A stretch of 64,000 nucleotides of DNA from Bolinopsis microptera. Taxonomy: Eukaryota > Ctenophora > Tentaculata > Lobata > Bolinopsidae. The DNA is taken from contig NC_087072.1 in the NCBI RefSeq assembly GCF_026151205.1, positions 4,235,375 through 4,299,374 of the forward strand. Direction: 5' to 3'. The notes below the pieces were generated by a model. That model did not search any database, was not told the DNA's origin, and saw only the letters and a program-made list of their open reading frames with translations. Positions 31,118-41,707 of this stretch are shown piece after piece. Made by a program: the position numbers and the translations under genes. Each line of letters opens with the position of its first letter. The first letter of the stretch is position 1.

Positions 31118-34100
31118 AATAAAACAAAAGTTAATAAAACAAAAGTTAAATTTATTACCAATTATTCAATCAATACATATCATAAATTCTAATAATGGAA
31201 ACACAATGCAAAATGGATGTCTTAAACTATAATTTTGTTGTGACTAATAATCTATTGACTTTCAAAGTTGAATTTTAGTTAAGTATGAAATGCCACCACA
31301 TCATAGTTAGGGTAAAATGTTATTTTTAAATTTAAAAATTGAGAAGATTGCTCTATGGCTTAAAATTTAAAATTCTAGCAAAAGATATCTTATTTTTAAA
31401 TAGTTGGTTACAGTTTATGACAGTACTGGCATGACTAGTTTTATTGTGGCTGGTAAAAGGACCCAGTTGCCTGTAAGGGCTTTACCGAACCCCAGGGGAC
31501 CACAATGTGATAAGATCAGGCCAGATGTTTCTATGTAGAGCAATTTATTTATTTTGGAGCTATGGTTATATGCTATTGATGGTGGTCATGTTTAAAGCTC
31601 AGTTTATCCTTGTGTGCTAATTATCCATCCAGATGCTTAGTGATGTGGGTAAATCATGCCCTTCTACGATATATAATGTTTGACCATAAATTTGTTTTTA
31701 CCACATAAACTGTGGCACTAATGTCAATTAACAATATTTACATTCATTGATATTTAAAGCGTGTTTTTTCCCCAGCACTACTACACAACAAAAACCTGTC
31801 GGCCCACCGAGGAAACACGGTCGCAGAACAAAGAGCCCAATTGTGCTCCTCTATTCTGTGACCGTGTGTATCTACTATAAACTAGCTAAATGTACTAAGA
31901 AAATTTAATGGAATCATTACAGTCGTTTGATAAGTTCACGTGTCAAAGTAATGTTCATGGTGATCATATTTTTGGATCCCCGGTGGGCAAACACTCGTCC
32001 GAAAGGTCAAGGCAAACCTGTCGATGTTTCACCATACGAAGTAAGGCGATTTGAACATATACTCAGCTTGCAACTCAACCCATGGGACGAGACGTCGTGA
32101 GCCTCAAAATTCTTCAAAATATATAGCACATACCTAGTTAGCAAACACTAAACACAACATACATACGATACCAAATAATGTATAATGCCATTACTACATT
32201 CGAAAGAAAATATATCTGCTATCTAATTTAAAAAATTGTAGAATAAACCTGAAGAAGGAGAAGGAGAGAGGGGTTTGGGAGAGGCAGAGTAGGAAAACAA
32301 CAGGATCCTGTGCCGCAGGATTTTAAAATTTGTTGTATGATGATTCGTTTTGTTTCGTCTCTTAGATTAATATAGGTCTGATACCCTTGTCATGGTTCTT
32401 TGCAATAACACCGTGGTTTACTCATATGATTAAGTTTAGTTAATTAACCTATTTCAATGATAATTCATTTGCATCAAAGTTGTAACTGCACCATAGTTGT
32501 CTGTCATATTTAGATTGTAGTTCTAACAAAGCTTTCTTAAGATTATTCTTGAATATACTGATAGGAGTGGAGAAGTCTATTTCACTTGTTGACTTACGGC
32601 AGTGATTCCAAATACTGGTTGATTGGTAGATGAATAGTGAGGACGGAGTGGGTGGGATGAAGTAGTTGTCTCGTCTTGGTGACCTGTTGAATAAAGAGAA
32701 CATTGAGACTGGTGATTGGAACTTATTAATTTTAAACATTTCCAGTAAACAGTGCAACTTATGAAGATTGTGGACAGTCAGGAAGTTATACTCGTTACAG
32801 ATTGGTTTACTGTGTTCTAGTTCAAAGAAATCTTTGCCTAACATCTGCTTGATAACTTTACCGGTCTTATCCCTAGTGATAGGCCTTACTCTGGCACATG
32901 TTTTGAACTTATTGAAGTACGCATCATTATCACCAAAGAGAATTCTTATGCATTTCTTTTGTGTTTTAAATATGGCTTCTAGTTTATTATTTGAAACACC
33001 TCCCCAAACAGATATTCCATAACATAGGTGTGATTCAAAAAGGGTGTGGTACAGGTCCTTATATAGTTTTTTAGGTACACAGCGTCTAATTCCACATAGT
33101 CTACCAATCTCACATTTCAATTTACTATTTAACGCTCTTAAGTGAGCATCCCAGTTCAGTTTTTGGTCAATAATGACTCCAAGAAACTTAGTTTCCTCTA
33201 CCTTTTTAATTATTATATTATTCAGTGTCAGTTCTAATTCATTGGTGTTTGAATCTGGTTCATTTCTACAGTTCGGCTTAAAGTGGATATAACAACATTT
33301 CTTTGTGTTGATATGCAGCAAGTTACTCTTCATATACTGATGAACAAGTTTAAGAATTTTGTTAGCTTTGCAGTAAAGTGTTTTTATACATTTATCTACA
33401 ACAAATATGTTGGTGTCATCGGCAAAAAGTATAAACTTACCTAGATCTGATACTCTATATATTTCATTGATGTAGATAATGAAAAGCAAGGGACCTAATA
33501 CTGACCCCTGAGGCACACCAAATATTACAGACAGTTTTTCGGATTCTTCTCCAAGTACTGAAACATATTGCTGTCTATTAGAGAGGTAACTGGCTATTAA
33601 TTTATTTGCAGTCCCTCGAATTCCATAATCATTCAGTTTTTTAAGCAGTTTATCATGACAGATTGTATCAAAAGCTTTACTTAAATCAATGAAGATGCCT
33701 AGTACATGATTTTTATCTCTTAGTGATTTTTCAATGTAGTCGACAGAGAAGTTAAGTGCATGGCTTGTGGAATGATTTTTTCTGAAGCCATATTGATTTT
33801 CATATAATAATCCTTGCGACTGAAAGAAACTGTAAAGCCTGGAGAATATGATCTTCTCAAGTATTTTACCAAATATCGCTAAGGTTGAGATAGGCCTGTA
33901 ATTTTCAAGAAGCTCAGCATTTTCTTTCTTATATATTGGACTTATTTTACCTACTTTTAGGTCGTCTGGAAAAACTCCCTGTTGCATACATTCGTTATAC
34001 AATACCGATAGTAGTGGACTAATTATACCTGATACTGCCTTTACTATATGTACTGGTATATCACTAGCCTTGCCATTCTTAAGTTCCGATATGATCTTAG

Positions 34101-34774
34101 CCACCTCTTCAGGTGAGCAGTCATGTAGATATATATTAGCTGTATTCGTTTTAGGTAAGAGGTCACAGAAACTTGGAAGCTGATTAATTTGTATTTCTCC
34201 TAGTTCTGTGTAGGCTGCATTAAGGTTAGATGCTAGGGATACAAAATACTTATTGAATTCATTCGCTATAACTCTGCGATTAGTTATCTTTTCATTGTCT
34301 ATGGTAAATATAGGTCTGATATCACGTTTCTGTTTGCCACGAATTTTATTTATAAGTTCCCAGGTTTTCTTGGAGTTTCCCTGAGTTTCAAGAAACTTGT
34401 CAGAATAATATTCAGATACAGCCTTTTTACGAACCTTTTTTAGAGCCTTTCTATATTCTTTGTAGTCATCATAACGGTTTCTTTTATTACAGCAGATAGA
34501 ACACAGGCATGTGCCCCCTTTTGTGTCAGTTTCGCCATGTTTACACTTAACTTTCCTGACTTTCGCCCAGGCATCATACAGTCCATGGCAGTGGTTTACT
34601 GAGGCTATAATCCCGCCAGTAATCCAGGGGTTGTTCTGCATAGTGCGCTTAGTGGTTTTGGGTACAGCTAGTTTGCAGGTTTCGTCAATGCTGTTTTTAA
34701 AGATATCATGAAAGTTGGTAAAATCTATAATTGGTTCATTATCTAGTTTATTACCCAAGACTTCAAAACCTACA
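31118..34774 (-). mobile_element. LINE copy B, 5'-truncated
   Basis: Same element as copy A: 3' terminus (AATAAAACAAAAGTT type) at 31118, 1.33-kb 3' UTR to 32448, ORF2 from 34758 region to 32449. It is 0.3 kb longer at the 5' side than copy A. It splits an AACGGGTGATAC repeat inside its terminal palindrome. Confidence 0.88.
32449..34758 (-). CDS. LINE B reverse transcriptase (ORF2 without endonuclease)
   Basis: The open frame has 769 residues. The first about 220 residues form the linker, with a Cys-rich piece ('CKHGETDTKGGTCLCSICCNK' region, about residues 73-93) that could bind zinc. Reverse transcriptase follows: 'FID' near 356-358, 'GVPQGSVLGPLLF' near 414-426 and 'FADD' at 445-448. It then ends like copy A. 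The upstream APE-type endonuclease expected in this clade is absent because of 5' truncation. The frame is undamaged, so the insertion is recent. The start codon is not meaningful for a truncated copy. Confidence 0.92.
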   Translation of the reverse strand: MGNKLDNEPIIDFTNFHDIFKNSIDETCKLAVPKTTKRTMQNNPWITGGIIASVNHCHGLYDAWAKVRKVKCKHGETDTKGGTCLCSICCNKRNRYDDYKEYRKALKKVRKKAVSEYYSDKFLETQGNSKKTWELINKIRGKQKRDIRPIFTIDNEKITNRRVIANEFNKYFVSLASNLNAAYTELGEIQINQLPSFCDLLPKTNTANIYLHDCSPEEVAKIISELKNGKASDIPVHIVKAVSGIISPLLSVLYNECMQQGVFPDDLKVGKISPIYKKENAELLENYRPISTLAIFGKILEKIIFSRLYSFFQSQGLLYENQYGFRKNHSTSHALNFSVDYIEKSLRDKNHVLGIFIDLSKAFDTICHDKLLKKLNDYGIRGTANKLIASYLSNRQQYVSVLGEESEKLSVIFGVPQGSVLGPLLFIIYINEIYRVSDLGKFILFADDTNIFVVDKCIKTLYCKANKILKLVHQYMKSNLLHINTKKCCYIHFKPNCRNEPDSNTNELELTLNNIIIKKVEETKFLGVIIDQKLNWDAHLRALNSKLKCEIGRLCGIRRCVPKKLYKDLYHTLFESHLCYGISVWGGVSNNKLEAIFKTQKKCIRILFGDNDAYFNKFKTCARVRPITRDKTGKVIKQMLGKDFFELEHSKPICNEYNFLTVHNLHKLHCLLEMFKINKFQSPVSMFSLFNRSPRRDNYFIPPTPSSLFIYQSTSIWNHCRKSTSEIDFSTPISIFKNNLKKALLELQSKYDRQLWCSYNFDANELSLK

Positions 34775-34775
34775 A

Positions 34776-34912
34776 CTATGCGTAAAACTGATTTCGAAGG
34801 GGTATTAAAAATTTATCAAGAAGTAATTATGTAATTGGTAATATGTGAACAACCATTTATTAACTTTTTATTCACATAGCCATGTGTCTACGCGTACTGC
34901 GTCGCCTCCTTT
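34776..34912 (+). repeat. resumed repeat sequence after LINE B
   Basis: AAACCTACAA completes the palindrome interrupted at 31117. GTAATATGTGAAC resembles a MITE end, and CACATAGCCATGTGTCTACG, then CGTACTGCG, is a fragment of the module at 24465. Confidence 0.6.
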
Positions 34913-34913
34913 G

Positions 34914-35262
34914 CCGCCTCGAAAGTCGCACAAAATGACCCAGGTTCATAGAATGAACGGAAATGAACGGAAATGAATTGTATCATGAAAGTGCTCACAA
35001 TGGTTCAAAATTGGACTGAAGGAGTTTTGGTTGTAACCATGTCATAACCAATAACCATGTCATCACCATGTCATAACCATGTCATAACCATGTCATAACC
35101 ATGTCATAACCATGTCATAACCATGTCATAGGGTGGTCCTAGGGCCAACCAAACTCTTCAGACCAATTTTGAACCATTATGAGCAATTTTGGGATACAAT
35201 TCATTTCTGTTCATTTCCGTTCATTCTATGAACCTGGGTCATTTTGTGTGACTTTCGATGAC
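34914..35262. repeat. inverted repeat around an 11-bp tandem array
   Basis: A left arm (GAAAGTCGCACAAAATGACC ... AATGGTTCAAAATTGG) and its complement at about 35150-35262 enclose TAACCATGTCA units at 35035-35130. The arms are related to the 331-bp satellite at 50-54 kb (shared GGTTCAT..AATGAACG phrases). Confidence 0.8.
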
Positions 35263-36415
35263 CTCTAGGCCTAGCTTATGACAATATCTATCATATAAAA
35301 CCGAATTGGGGGTTCCCAGCCCTTACGTAATAAGTCTCAAATTGAAATGACACACATGCGCCTCCTATTGATTTACATGATAAACCTGGTAGCGCATTTC
35401 TGTCACTTTTGTTTTTGACACACATGCGCTAGCAGGTTTATCATGTAAATCAATAAGTGGCGCATGTGTGTTATTTTAGTAGAGGCTCTTACGGGCATTG
35501 TCTGCTCGATACGCTAGGGACCCCAGATACACCTTACTAGACGTATTTTTGACCGTAGAATCGATTAAAAGTGGTTTCAAGTTGATTAGACTGATTTTTC
35601 TGGGTTAAAATTGCAAAAAACCGATTTTTGGGCCAAAAATAGGCCAAAAAACCATGTTTTTTGATATTTTGAGCAAGTTAATTTTGTTGGCATGTCGGCA
35701 AAACTTGCATGAAGATAGCTGAAAGACAGCCGCACAAGATGGTATAAAAATAAAACAAATCCCTCTATTTGTTCTGGGGTAAAAATTCAAAAAAGTGGTA
35801 AAAATTTTGACTTTTTTGCTTGAAGTTTGAATAATTTTTTGCAGTTGTATTTAATCAACCCAAAAATAGTTTCATCGTGTTTGCCTAAATTTTTCCTTTC
35901 CGAGAAGTACCCACTTCATATACTTTATCGAAGTTTGAATATTGTCACTCCGCAAGCGTTTTTGCCAAATTTTCGACGCGCACTACGCGCAAAAGCATTT
36001 AGTTGTTATCAATTGGCACCCGCGCGTTCATCATAAATTTCAAACAGCTATAACTCAGCGAGATTATGTCCGTTCTAGCTCATATTTTCACACCAAATGA
36101 AAAATAATGTGATCTTATTGCTGACAAAATATGAATATAATTACTCTATTTGCCTTAGAGTAATAGATTGTCAAAGTTTAAAACGCGCATTGGTATAGCA
36201 CGTGACTAATAAGGCCAAATTTAAATTTCTTAACATATTATCGATCCTTAGACATCATACTATTGTGTCCAATTAGCGGTTAGGTCTCTAAACTCGTAGC
36301 AGAAAACACGTATTTTTGCCCGTAAGAGCCTCTACTATTTAAATTTGAGACTTATTACGTAAGGGCTGGGAACCCCCAATTCGGATTTCTATGATAGATA
36401 GTGTCATAAACTAGG
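35262..36415. mobile_element. inverted-repeat element with nested MITE
   Basis: CCGAATTGGGGGTTCCCAGC, then CCTTACGTAATAAGTCTCAA, on the left is mirrored at 36345-36405. A second arm block, TAGTAGAGGCTCTTACGGGCA at about 35479, is mirrored by TGCCCGTAAGAGCCTCTACT at about 36318. Between the two left blocks sits a 130-bp insertion (35345-35475). The interior has no supported coding frame. Confidence 0.7.
35345..35475. mobile_element. TGACACACATGCGC MITE, nested copy
   Basis: TGACACACATGCGCC...TGATTTACATGATAAACCTG on the left and the complement ending GGCGCATGTGTG form a palindromic element. Related sequence at 38493-38625 (TGACACACATG.., TGATTTACATGATAAACCTG, TAGCGCATGTGT). It is inserted into an arm of the larger element, so it is the younger of the two. 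Confidence 0.7.
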
Positions 36416-36416
36416 C

Positions 36417-36662
36417 TTCGAAAGTCGCACAAAATGACCCAGGTTCATAAAATGAACGGAAATGAACGGAAATGAATTGTATCCTGAAAGTGCTCATAAT
36501 GGTTCAAAATTGGTCTGAAGGAGTTTTGGTTGTAACCATGTCATAGCCAATAACCATGTCATAACCATGTCATAACCATTTCATAACCATGTCATAACCA
36601 TGTCATAACCATGTCATAACCATGTCATAACCATGTCATAACCATGTCATAACCATGTAAGA
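36417..36662 (+). repeat. second copy of 11-bp array with one arm
   Basis: The left arm of the 34914 element is repeated with few changes (GAAAGTCGCACAAAATGACC..), followed by about ten TAACCATGTCA units at 36540-36655. The right arm is missing. Confidence 0.8.
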
Positions 36663-37177
36663 AAAAGGCGTCATAGCCATGTCACTAGCTGACCACTATG
36701 ATTGCATTAACAATAAAGCGTTATTCTAAAAATAATTATGAATTATAAACGAGAAAACACGTTTCCTTTTTTATTATTCTTATTTTGTAAATGTGCTGTA
36801 ATTATTTTGTAATTTTCACGCAGTACAGGCAATTACGGACAAAAGAAAAGATGTTTTATATTATTAGTCTTAGAAGACTGATCAGCGCATCAAATAATGT
36901 TTTTTTCTTGATCGGCGCGATGCACAATCTATTAACTGGGCCGTACTGCCAGCTAACTGTGACATGTAAAATATTGACGTTGTTTTTTATTCTTTCGTAA
37001 ATGATAAACGGTTGTGGGTTGCGGAATTGTGAATGACATTGAAAAGGCACAGGCTGAGCGCCGCCCAGTAACACAAACATTTCGCTTCGAAAAAAAAGTT
37101 TTTCGTGTTACTTCGAAAAAATTTAGACAAGCATCATCCATCGACGTACCGGCGAGTTCAATTTCCAATCCTTTCTT
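36663..37177. other. unannotated stretch
   Basis: Short frames only; nothing supported. Confidence 0.4.
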
Positions 37178-37297
37178 TAACGGGTGATAGTATCACTGAT
37201 ACTTGTAGTCGTAAAATATTTGCTTCAAATATTAATCAGGACCGTCGACGAGTCCAACTCGGCGCGCGTCCTGGTAGGTTATAAAGTTAAACTTACA
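37178..37297 (+). repeat. AACGGGTGATAC family, copy 5
   Basis: AACGGGTGATAGTATCACTG, GTCGTAAAATATTTGCTTCA, the core GACCGTCGACGAGTCCAACT and GCGCGCGTCCTGGTAGGTTA. It ends in a degenerate palindrome (AAGTTAAACTTACAAG). Confidence 0.7.
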
Positions 37298-38163
37298 AGT
37301 CACGCGTCGCGATCCTCATTTGTAATTCATTTCGCCCCCGCTATACCGTGGCGAAAGCCACGATACGACCGCGCAGCCCACAGGCACAACGAAGGGCTGA
37401 TGGTAATTAATTTACCGGATGGTGTAGGGAAATTGGTAAAAACACGACTTCAATCTTACATTAATTGTATAAAATTCTAATTTCAGGTAAACAAGCAAAG
37501 TTTGTTTTCAATTATTACATATAACTATTAGTTGACGGATGTTACTCGTTTGGATTTTTCGATGCGAAGTTTACTGGGCCGCGCTCAGCCTCAAGCCTGT
37601 CATTCCGCCGAATTTATATGATTATCAATTATGAACATATAATACAAAAATTAAGTGCAAGTAAGTAAGTAAATATTTCATGCTAGGCATGTAGCACCCA
37701 TCACGGTATGGGTAACCACTAATATAACCATCCATTGAGTCTTTGCTTTTTCGCTTTGCATAGCAGCTCAGCGAGGTCCGCAGGGCACATGCAACAGGGG
37801 TGCTGGGTGCATTTTGCCTATATCTAACGACAAACAAGGTGGCCTTACAACGAGAAGCATTATTAGATCGATGCGCGGCAAGCTTGCTAGTTGCTACGAA
37901 GTATCCCGAAACGGGTTAGTCCATTATCATTTCTAACAATAAACACATTGTTGGCACTTGGAAGTTGGCTTGATACACGAATAATTGCATTTCGATCTTC
38001 GCGCACGAAACCAGGACACAGGAGCTTGCCTGTCATGCGTCGGCGTACACGCTTCAATATGCAATTCTTGGTAGCTGTCATGCTACGCGCAGCAGGCAGC
38101 TTCATTCCTCCATAGCTCCATTCTCCAATGAGTATGTTTATAAATATTATAGCTTGTAGCACG
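37298..38163. other. mixed repeat debris
   Basis: It includes CTGGGCCGCGCTCAGCCTCA at 37575, shared with the Penelope 3' region at 30427. Open frames at 37625-37837 and 37887-38162 show no domain. Confidence 0.4.
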
Positions 38164-38274
38164 ATGCGCTACTGTGCCGCGCCGCGCATTCAATTATTGA
38201 TTATTCTTCTTGCAACGCTAATTCGGTGAAATGTGCTACTGTGCCTTGCCGAGCTGCGATGAATTGACATCGTC
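38164..38274 (-). repeat. 110-bp GC-rich module, copy 2
   Basis: Reverse orientation: GATGCGCTACTGTGCCGCGC at the left and GATGAATTGACATCGTCAG at the right end, matching 26279-26397. Confidence 0.65.
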
Positions 38275-38492
38275 AGTTAACATTATAGCCTGTGCAGCAA
38301 CAGTACACGCGCTTTAACCTAACCATGTGCTTTCGCGCCACTGCAGCGTGCAGGCGCGCTCGTTTCACACGGGAGGCGATCGGCGGAGAGGAGTTTAAAG
38401 ATAAAATAGAGATAAGGATAAAATACATATATAAATAGATCAAGATAGCGATTAGAATATTGAATAGAGATTTTACAGCAATTTTACAAAAA

Positions 38493-38625
38493 TGACACAC
38501 ATGGGCCACATAATGATTTACATGATAAACCTGCTAGCGCATGTGTATCAAAAAATTTTTTGACACACATACGCTACCTAGGAAGCGCATGTGTATCATT
38601 ATTTTTTTGACACACATGCGCTTCC
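38493..38625. mobile_element. TGACACACATGCGC MITE, second copy
   Basis: TGACACACATGGGCC, TGATTTACATGATAAACCTG and three further GCGCATGTGT/ACACATGCGC motifs in alternating orientation. It looks like two partly overlapping copies. Confidence 0.6.
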
Positions 38626-38667
38626 ATAGTGCCTCACCGAGCTGCGAAGGATTGACATCGTGAATCA

Positions 38668-39834
38668 ACCCTACACGTTGCATGTGGCGTTGATTCACGA
38701 TGTCAATCTTTCGCATCTCGCCGATCTGCATACGTGGTTGCGAGAAGCATTACTTGATGCGCGGGCGACCCAGTAGTGCATCGCGCTACAACATGTGTCG
38801 TCATTCGGCCGGATCCCAGCAAGCAAAAATACGTCGACCATCACAGGACGACGCCAGCACTCTCTACGCTCTTCGAGCTCCGATCGCGATCGTCCTGTGA
38901 CGAAGTAAGGACGAAGCCTGAGGTCCTCAGGTAACATCGACCACCGATTGAAAATTCAGAGATTTTTTGACATAAAGGTCAAATGTAAAACTAAAATCTT
39001 AATGTTGATTGATTGACGACGTCAATTTTTGAGCACAGCGCGAGCGCATGCGGAAAAGGACCGCGTAGCTGGTCAAGATGTTGATAAATATTTAGCTTGT
39101 GGCGCGATGTGTTGCTCTAACTATAGCCCTCTCGCTTGCAGTAGCGCGCGACCGCCGGAGGCGGAAATGACCTGGTTAGCTAGGTGAACGCGATGTGCCT
39201 TGTAGGATGAAATCCTACTAGCTGACGCCACTCGCAGCTGTGCTGCTCGCTGTACGTCAGCGATCGAAATTTATACGCGTATCACCCGTTAAGATGTGCC
39301 ACCCGACGCACCACACAATTTTTTTCGTTGCTCGTCGCACGTCGACGAACAACGAAGCTCGTTGCGACGCGCCGCGCAATGAGCTGCCACTGCCAGGCTA
39401 GGACATCGTCCTGGTCCAACAAATTTTGGCGAGCGATTTTCTTTAAAAATTTAATGAGGGCGCCGACTTCCACTCTGGCTAGGTTTCTTCTTACCCAGCG
39501 CGCGTTCCTTAATGGGATGAGGTAAAATTTATCAACATCATGACTAGCTACGCGGTCCTTTTTCCGCATGCGCTCGCGCTGTGCTCAAAAATTGACGTCG
39601 TCAATCAATCAACATTAAGATTTTAGTTTTACATTTGACCTTTATGTCAAAAAATCTCTGAATTTTCAATCGGTGGTCGATGTCACCTGAGCTGAGGACC
39701 TCAGGCTTCGTCCTTACTTCGTCACAGGACGATCGGAGCTCGAAGAGCGTAGAAAGTGCTGGCGTCGTCTTGTGATGGTCGACGCATTTTTGCTTGCTGA
39801 GATCCGGCCGAATGACGCCACATGCAACGTGTAG
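38668..39834. mobile_element. 1.17-kb foldback element with an inserted module
   Basis: The left arm (38668-39093) and right arm (39527-39834) are reverse complements, for example GTCATTCGGCCGGATC.., CTCTACGCTCTTCGAGCTCC, TTGACATAAAGGTCAAATGT and AGCGCGAGCGCATGCGGAAA. The left arm is longer because a 110-bp module (38689-38790) is inserted in it, bordered by near-identical CATGTGGCGT / CATGTGTCGT. The centre (39094-39526) is GC-rich and has no transposase. Confidence 0.8.
38689..38790 (+). repeat. 110-bp GC-rich module, copy 3, inside a foldback arm
   Basis: TTGATTCACGATGTCAAT at the left, TCGCCGATCTGCATACG, GAGAAGCATTACTTGATGCG, and GTGCATCGCGCTACAA at the right. The matching right arm of the foldback lacks it, so it is a separate mobile unit. 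Confidence 0.75.
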
Positions 39835-40095
39835 GGTAAAACTAAAAACGCTTCCCTATATGAGATAATATGACAAAAATTGTTTTAGTCACGTGACCAG
39901 TCAATGACATTGATATTTCGCTGCTGACGGTTTGGTGGAGGGTTAGGGTCAACGTTTATACATTATATGGTCAAGGTTAGGACTAGAGTTGTACACTATT
40001 GACATTGTGAGGGTAATGGTTAAGGTTTATCACTAGCGACCTTTTCATCTGACCACAATATCGCAAAATGCTATGTTGTATGTCACGTGACAAAT
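39835..40095. repeat. GTCACGTGA-bordered repeat, second copy
   Basis: GTAGGGTAAAACTAAAAACG, GCTTCCCTATATGAG, GTTTTAGTCACGTGACC and, at the far side, TATGTCACGTGACAAATTTA. Same layout as 1473-1722, with a G-rich but less telomere-like centre. Confidence 0.55.
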
Positions 40096-40129
40096 TTAGC
40101 CGAGGGTCGGAAGTCGGAAGTCGGAAGTC

Positions 40130-40500
40130 AGTGGACTCTGTTGGAAGCCGGCGGACTCCGAGCGGAGTCCGCCGAGCCCGGTGGACTCCGCCAAGCTCCG
40201 CCGGACTCCGCCGGATTCAAGTCCGGCGGAGAGGTCCACCGGAGTCCGCCGACCACTCCGCCGGAATCCGCGGCGGACCGGAGTCCGCCTAGTGGCTTAG
40301 TCCGCGGCGGACACTCCGCCGAGCCGCTGCGGAGCCGCTCGGAGTCCGCGGCGGACTTTAAAGTCCGCTCGGAGTCCGCTCGGCTCCGCTCGGAGTCCGC
40401 CAAAATGTATTCGAGTCCAAACGAAATACATTTTGGCGGAGCACCGCCGGAGTCCGCTCGGAGTCCGGCGGCTCCGCCGCGGACTCTACTCCACGACGGA
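40130..40500. repeat. CGGAGTCCGC tandem-inverted GC-rich repeat
   Basis: Dozens of 9-10-bp near-palindromes (CGGAGTCCG, CGGACTCCG) in both orientations. Near the middle sits a hairpin with a 14-bp stem, CCAAAATGTATTCG against CGAAATACATTTTGG (about 40400-40436). Open frames on both strands here are low-complexity artefacts. Confidence 0.85.
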
Positions 40501-41026
40501 TAGTGCCGGACTATGAGTGCTCTGGAGAACTTGATGAATGATTGGAGGGCACTGACGGAGAAGTTGCCGATGTTCGAACTCTTCAGCTGTATGTACGGTC
40601 TGAAAGTACAGTTATTTAAATCATAGGCTATCTTAAATAAATATACTAAAGAGGTTATACAGGATGATTGCAAATCTATTCTTTGCTTATTCTAACTTAC
40701 CTTGATAAAGGGTTGTATGTATGCTTTATTTATACCGTGAATCACACGCAAGTAATTAACCAATAAAAGAATAAAAGCTGCGTTGAGTCACTTACTCGAC
40801 AGTAATGAGATCAAGGTATATTTCAGGGGTGACCGACAACTGAACCCAATTGAACCTAGTTCCCACGCAGTTAACAGGCACCCAATCAGCTAAATTGGGT
40901 GACCAATCAGCTTAAATCCCAAAACGACAACTGAACCCAGGTCATATCACAACTGCACCCAAATTGGAAGTACGACAACTGAACTCAACGATCGGATTTT
41001 CAGGTTCTCCTTCTTCGCAGGGAACT
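40501..41026. other. unannotated stretch
   Basis: Contains short direct repeats of CGACAACTGAACCCA (40832, 40925 and, varied, 40973). No gene supported. Confidence 0.4.
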
Positions 41027-41131
41027 TTGTCATACGTTGTATGACCCGCCGCGCACGTAGTGCGCGGCTCCCCCTGTATCGTCAGGACGATAAAGTGAAA
41101 CGACCGTGGGTGTCACAACGTGATACAAAAG
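41027..41131 (+). repeat. double-hairpin element, copy 2
   Basis: TTTGTCATACGTTGTATGAC and CCGCGCACGTAGTGCGCGG match copy 1 at 447-560. The second hairpin has lost its symmetry here (TGTATCGTCAGGACGATAAA). Confidence 0.65.
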
Positions 41132-41254
41132 GGACTGTGGTCATTATCACTATTCACTATAGGATAGATCATGACCACTGTTATTTAGAGCATTGGAGCC
41201 CTGTGCTTACCCCGGTAAAATATTAATACATACATGCTACATGAAGATTGAAGA

Positions 41255-41600
41255 GGTCTCCTCCTAGTTGTTGGAGTGGCCTGCATCACACACATCTCTT
41301 CTACGGTGTAGCATGTTCCTCCATTCCACTCGTTTTAGAACTTACTGTTTTACTGCGTCTCTGCTGATGTTATCGACACCTGTCAGCCGCATCCTCGAGA
41401 ACACAGGCCATCCAGCGTTTACGGAGTCGTCCTCTCAGTCTCTTCCCATAGTTTGGTTTCCAATTCAGTAAAAAATTGGGAAACTGTGTCTCTGGCATTC
41501 TGATAACGTGTCCGTCTAGCCAATGAAAGTTAGCCTTGTAGATACGGATCTTGATGGGCATTCTTATAGTTCTACTGTTTCATATCTTTCAAAGCTGATG
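41255..41600 (-). mobile_element. LINE ORF2 C-terminal fragment
   Basis: The minus-strand frame carries 'WLDGHVIRMPETQFPNFLL' and 'GKRLRGRLRKRWMACVLED', the Trp-x-Gly-His-x-x-Arg-Met and Gly-Lys-Arg-x-Arg-Gly-Arg-x-Arg-Lys block found at the C-terminus of many non-LTR retrotransposon ORF2 proteins. It ends with 'RREDVCDAGHSNN' plus stop, related to the stubs at 21309 and 23660. It is frameshifted upstream and truncated. Confidence 0.75.
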
Positions 41601-41707
41601 GAACGCACCATTAGCACGCTGGATACTTGGCTCAGGTTACTTGACTCAGATCTCGTGACTTCTGATGCTTTGGGAGGGCCTGCCATGGTTCAGATCTCGA
41701 GCCTTGG

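Noticed and set aside
40068-40673. Ser/Arg/Pro-rich frames of 138 and 181 residues
   Set aside because: Low-complexity read-through of the CGGAGTCCG repeat, open on both strands.
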